From the NCBI GenBank assembly GCA_005800865.1, contig SYEI01000187.1, forward strand, positions 1-9,425: a stretch of DNA of 9,425 bases, given 5' to 3'. This document shows positions 6,786 to 9,425 of this stretch, piece by piece (the stretch's first letter is position 1; each line of letters begins with the position of its first letter). Made by a program: the position numbers and the translations under genes. The notes under the pieces are model-generated. The model did not search any database. It was not told the origin of the DNA and saw nothing but the letters and a program-made list of their open reading frames with translations. Source of the DNA: Bacteroidota bacterium (lineage in GTDB: Bacteria > Bacteroidota > Bacteroidia > B-17B0 > Aurantibacillaceae).

Positions 6786-6789
6786 ATAA

Positions 6790-6821
6790 AAAAGCTCTGC
6801 AAATAATTCTGCAGAGCTTTT
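6790..6821 (-). terminator. Intrinsic terminator of the T9SS surface-protein gene
   Basis: AAAAGCTCTGCA (6790-6801) and TGCAGAGCTTTT (6810-6821) form a perfect 12-bp stem with an 8-base loop. It begins 17 bases after the stop codon of the surface-protein gene. On the minus strand the stem ends in a run of T followed by ATTTTT, which fits a strong rho-independent terminator. On the plus strand the T-run is short. Confidence 0.9.
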
Positions 6822-6838
6822 AAACAATTTAATTTTTA

Positions 6839-9425
6839 TTATTTACGAAGTAAGGTAATGTGTCCTACTTTCTCGTAACTCTTTTTCTTTTCATCTTTAA
6901 ACGTTATTTTATAAACGTATATATCTTGTTTTAATGTTTCTCCTGAGTTGTTTTTTGAACCATTCCAAAACTGATTTACATCCGTTGTTTTATAAATTTG
7001 CTCACCCCATCTGTCAAAAATCAACAAATTAAAAGTTGAGTAATCTACACCTGTTTGAGGTAAGAAAATTTGGAATACATCATTCAAGGCATCTGCTCCT
7101 GGTGTAAAAGCGTTTGGCACATATAATACTACATCTGGATTAACCACAATCACAACTGATGTATCATCCACACAGCCTTCAGGAGTTGTAGCAACTAAGG
7201 TTACCACAAAGTTTCCTGAGTTTACAAATAAATAAGATTCGTTAACATTCGCGCTATTATACATTCCACCAATATCCCAAGTGTAAGTATTATCTCCTAA
7301 TACCGTTGATTGATTGGTGAATTCTACTTGTCCATCAACTACTGTTGTTTCAACTACCGAAGGATCGAAAGAAGCAATTGGTAAAGGATTAGAAGTTATT
7401 CCGCTTGTTGCAATAGTTGTGTCTTTACAGCCAATATTATCTGTGTAATATAACGTAGCTGTATAAGTTCCAGGTGTTGTGTAGATATGAGTCACTGTTA
7501 ATCCAGTATCACTTACAGTACCATCACCAAAATTCCAGATTGCTGTACCAGTAGGATAAGACGATGTTGAATAATCTATCGTTACAGGGTTACATCCCGA
7601 AATAACATTAGGGAATGCATTAGCTTCAGGTTTTGGATTTACTGTTATTGTGATGCTCTCCGCTGCTCCACAATTTAATAAAGGAGAAGGATTAGTGCTA
7701 TAGGTTACTACATGAACTCCTGCACCAGCAGTTGCTGGAACAAAGTTTGTTCCTGTAACGCCTGTACCTGTCCAAGTACCACCTGCAAATTGTGCAATGG
7801 TTTGTAAGTTAACACCTGCATCATAAATACAGTAAGGTCCAACAGTATTAGTAATTGTTGCTGGTACAAAATGAACAACTGTTACAGCTACAGTTTCTGT
7901 ATTAACACACGGACCGTTAGTTAATGTATATAATAAAGTGTTATTACCAACGATACTAGACACTGGAGAAAAACTTCCTCCTGCCGATACGATAGAGCCT
8001 GGTGTTACTGCCGACCATACACCTCCTGTAGGAGTTACTGTCATATTTTGTGCAGCATAATTATCGCAATAAGGTCCAGCCGCTGTAATGGTTGGTTGTG
8101 CTTGTGAATTTACTGTTACGTTTAATGTACTTGCCGATGGACAAAGTGATGCTGTTGGAGTTGAGTTTGTGCTGTAAGTTAAAGTATGCACAGCCGCTCC
8201 CGCTGCTGCAGGATCAAAGTTTGTACCTGTAACACCATTACCCGACCAAACTCCTACTCCTAATGTTGATGTTGTTAAGGCAGTAGATAAGTTAACCACT
8301 GGATTTGTAATACACATAGTTGCAATAGAACCTGTAATTGTTGATGGTACAAATTGTTCTACAGAAATTGTTGTTGTATTAACTGCCGCACAAGTTGATG
8401 CACCTACAGAATACGTATACGTATTATTACCAACAACTGCTAACGATGGAGTAAATACACCTGTAGGAGTAATACCAGTTCCCGACCAAGTTCCACCTGT
8501 AGGAACAACCGTTAATGTTACCGTTGGCGCATTAGTACATAATGGGTTAACAGCTGTAATAGTTGGCTGCGCCGCTGAATTTAATTGAACAGCAATTGTA
8601 CCTGTTGCAGGACATAAAGATGTTGTAGGAACCGAATTTGTACTATACGTTAATGTATGAGTTCCAACTCCCGCCACTGTAGGACTAAATATAGTGCCAG
8701 TAACTCCATTACCAGACCAAACTCCTGCGCCTAACGTAGAGGTGCCTAATGCTGCTGATAAATTCACGGTATTACTAGGTAAACAAATTGGATTTATTGT
8801 TCCTGTAATCGTTGCAGGCACAAATTGTTCAATTGCAATAGTTGTTGTTGCTGTTTGCGAACATCCAGCACCACCATATAAATAGGTTACTGTATTTGTT
8901 CCAACAGTTGCTAATGATGGTGTAAATACTCCCACTGTAGAGGTTGCTGGAGTTAAACTCCAAGTTCCACCTGCAGGTGTTGCAGATAAAGAAACAGATG
9001 TTGCATTAGTACATAACGCAGAAACAGGTGTGATTGTTGGAGCAACTGCACTCGTAACTGTTATTGTTGATGTCTGCGCTTGCATACAGTTAGTTTGTCC
9101 GATAGGATTTACTTGTACCGTATATACAATACTTGCCGTTGGACTAGCAACTGTAGTAAATGTATTAGTTGGATTTAATCCAATTGTTGGAGTCCAAGAA
9201 TAAGTAAACGCTGCAGGATTAGAACCACCACAGTTTTGGAATCTAATGTTTGGGCGATCTAAACTTGTAGTAGCAAAACTTGTAGTTAAACACATTGGTG
9301 ATGAATCGCTATATGCATAAATACATTCCTGAAAATTATTACACTGAAAAACCATTTTACAGTGAACCCGCATATGGATATCATTATGTAATAGTTGCAT
9401 CTCCAAATCCAAAAGATACATTTGC
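6839..9425 (-). CDS. Large T9SS type B cargo surface protein with Ig-like and PKD repeats (5' end outside window)
   Basis: The frame is open to the right edge. The ATG at 9421 is probably internal or out of the true frame, and no signal peptide is visible. Numbering from that ATG: residues 30-65 (YAYSD...RPNIRFQNC) resemble the end of a lectin-like surface domain; residues 66-125 form a first Ig-like segment; residues 127-597 form three tandem pairs of Ig-like modules, each module with cysteines and GG-T/V-W or GVWSGNGVTG signatures; a PKD domain follows (about 598-680, WNFGDG at 629-634, HIYTTPGTYTATL); then a second PKD-like domain (about 681-762) where the motif is degraded to WDIGG; and finally the gliding-motility-associated C-terminal sorting domain (about 766-860: YVPNAFTPG, FDRWGEQIY, KVGHITLLRK). 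Family knowledge: this C-terminus directs export through the type IX system. The protein is therefore probably secreted or surface-attached, as an adhesin or matrix component; its ligand is unknown. Confidence 0.9.
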   Translation of the reverse strand, partial: QMYLLDLEMQLLHNDIHMRVHCKMVFQCNNFQECIYAYSDSSPMCLTTSFATTSLDRPNIRFQNCGGSNPAAFTYSWTPTIGLNPTNTFTTVASPTASIVYTVQVNPIGQTNCMQAQTSTITVTSAVAPTITPVSALCTNATSVSLSATPAGGTWSLTPATSTVGVFTPSLATVGTNTVTYLYGGAGCSQTATTTIAIEQFVPATITGTINPICLPSNTVNLSAALGTSTLGAGVWSGNGVTGTIFSPTVAGVGTHTLTYSTNSVPTTSLCPATGTIAVQLNSAAQPTITAVNPLCTNAPTVTLTVVPTGGTWSGTGITPTGVFTPSLAVVGNNTYTYSVGASTCAAVNTTTISVEQFVPSTITGSIATMCITNPVVNLSTALTTSTLGVGVWSGNGVTGTNFDPAAAGAAVHTLTYSTNSTPTASLCPSASTLNVTVNSQAQPTITAAGPYCDNYAAQNMTVTPTGGVWSAVTPGSIVSAGGSFSPVSSIVGNNTLLYTLTNGPCVNTETVAVTVVHFVPATITNTVGPYCIYDAGVNLQTIAQFAGGTWTGTGVTGTNFVPATAGAGVHVVTYSTNPSPLLNCGAAESITITVNPKPEANAFPNVISGCNPVTIDYSTSSYPTGTAIWNFGDGTVSDTGLTVTHIYTTPGTYTATLYYTDNIGCKDTTIATSGITSNPLPIASFDPSVVETTVVDGQVEFTNQSTVLGDNTYTWDIGGMYNSANVNESYLFVNSGNFVVTLVATTPEGCVDDTSVVIVVNPDVVLYVPNAFTPGADALNDVFQIFLPQTGVDYSTFNLLIFDRWGEQIYKTTDVNQFWNGSKNNSGETLKQDIYVYKITFKDEKKKSYEKVGHITLLRK
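7631..9043 (-). repeat. Three tandem copies of a two-module (A-B) Ig-like unit, about 156-159 residues each
   Basis: Within the surface protein, residues 127-285, 286-441 and 442-597 each comprise a shorter A module (PTIT...C...GVFTPSL...VGNNT) and a longer B module (FVPATIT...GVWSGNGVTGT...HTLTYSTN). In DNA these are about 9043-8567, 8566-8099 and 8098-7631. The first two units are more alike than the third, where B has GGTWTGTGVTG. The copies are clearly related as protein but already diverged at many third codon positions, so the duplication is not recent. Confidence 0.8.

Noticed and set aside
8694..8885. Plus-strand frame of 63 codons inside the surface-protein gene
   Set aside because: It is antisense to the conserved Ig-like repeats and its composition is what the reverse complement of those repeats would give.
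7631..9043. CRISPR-like or DNA-level direct repeats
   Set aside because: The periodicity lies in the encoded protein, at about 470 bp, with diverged codons and an uninterrupted reading frame; there are no short identical repeats with unique spacers.

Overview
The window looks like a piece of a low-GC Bacteroidota chromosome. The evidence is a C-terminal gliding-motility/type IX secretion (T9SS type B) sorting domain on a large repeat-rich surface protein, A-rich leaders without clear Shine-Dalgarno sequences, and the style of the SpoIIE-type phosphatase and M48 peptidase. I cannot place it below phylum. Both ends cut through genes, so this may be a whole metagenomic contig or an arbitrary slice.

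Layout. Positions 1-1143 (+) hold the 3' part of a membrane-anchored PP2C/SpoIIE-type serine phosphatase, open to the left edge. Positions 1144-1564 are a gene-free block rich in short inverted repeats. Positions 1565-1750 (+) hold a probable 61-residue protein with two membrane helices. A strong minus-strand terminator (1916-1947) separates the plus-strand genes from the minus-strand genes that fill the rest. Reading in the direction of transcription (right to left), these are: a large Ig/PKD-repeat T9SS cargo protein cut by the right edge (6839-9425); its terminator (6790-6821); a HerA-like DUF853/YjgR ATPase (5207-6766); an M48 metallopeptidase with one membrane anchor (4034-5134); and three different AIM24/TIGR00266-family paralogues (3373-4032, 2657-3370, 1965-2654).

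How the genes may work together. The M48 gene and the three AIM24-family genes are separated by only 1-2 bp and end at one terminator, so they almost certainly form one transcript. The ATPase gene lies 72 bp upstream on the same strand with no visible terminator between, and may be part of the same transcription unit. A membrane metallopeptidase encoded with three paralogous beta-rich proteins suggests a membrane-associated protein-quality or envelope-maintenance module; that is inference. The least explained parts are the tandem AIM24 triplet and the 1144-1564 block. The right edge may also carry a frameshift in the surface-protein gene.
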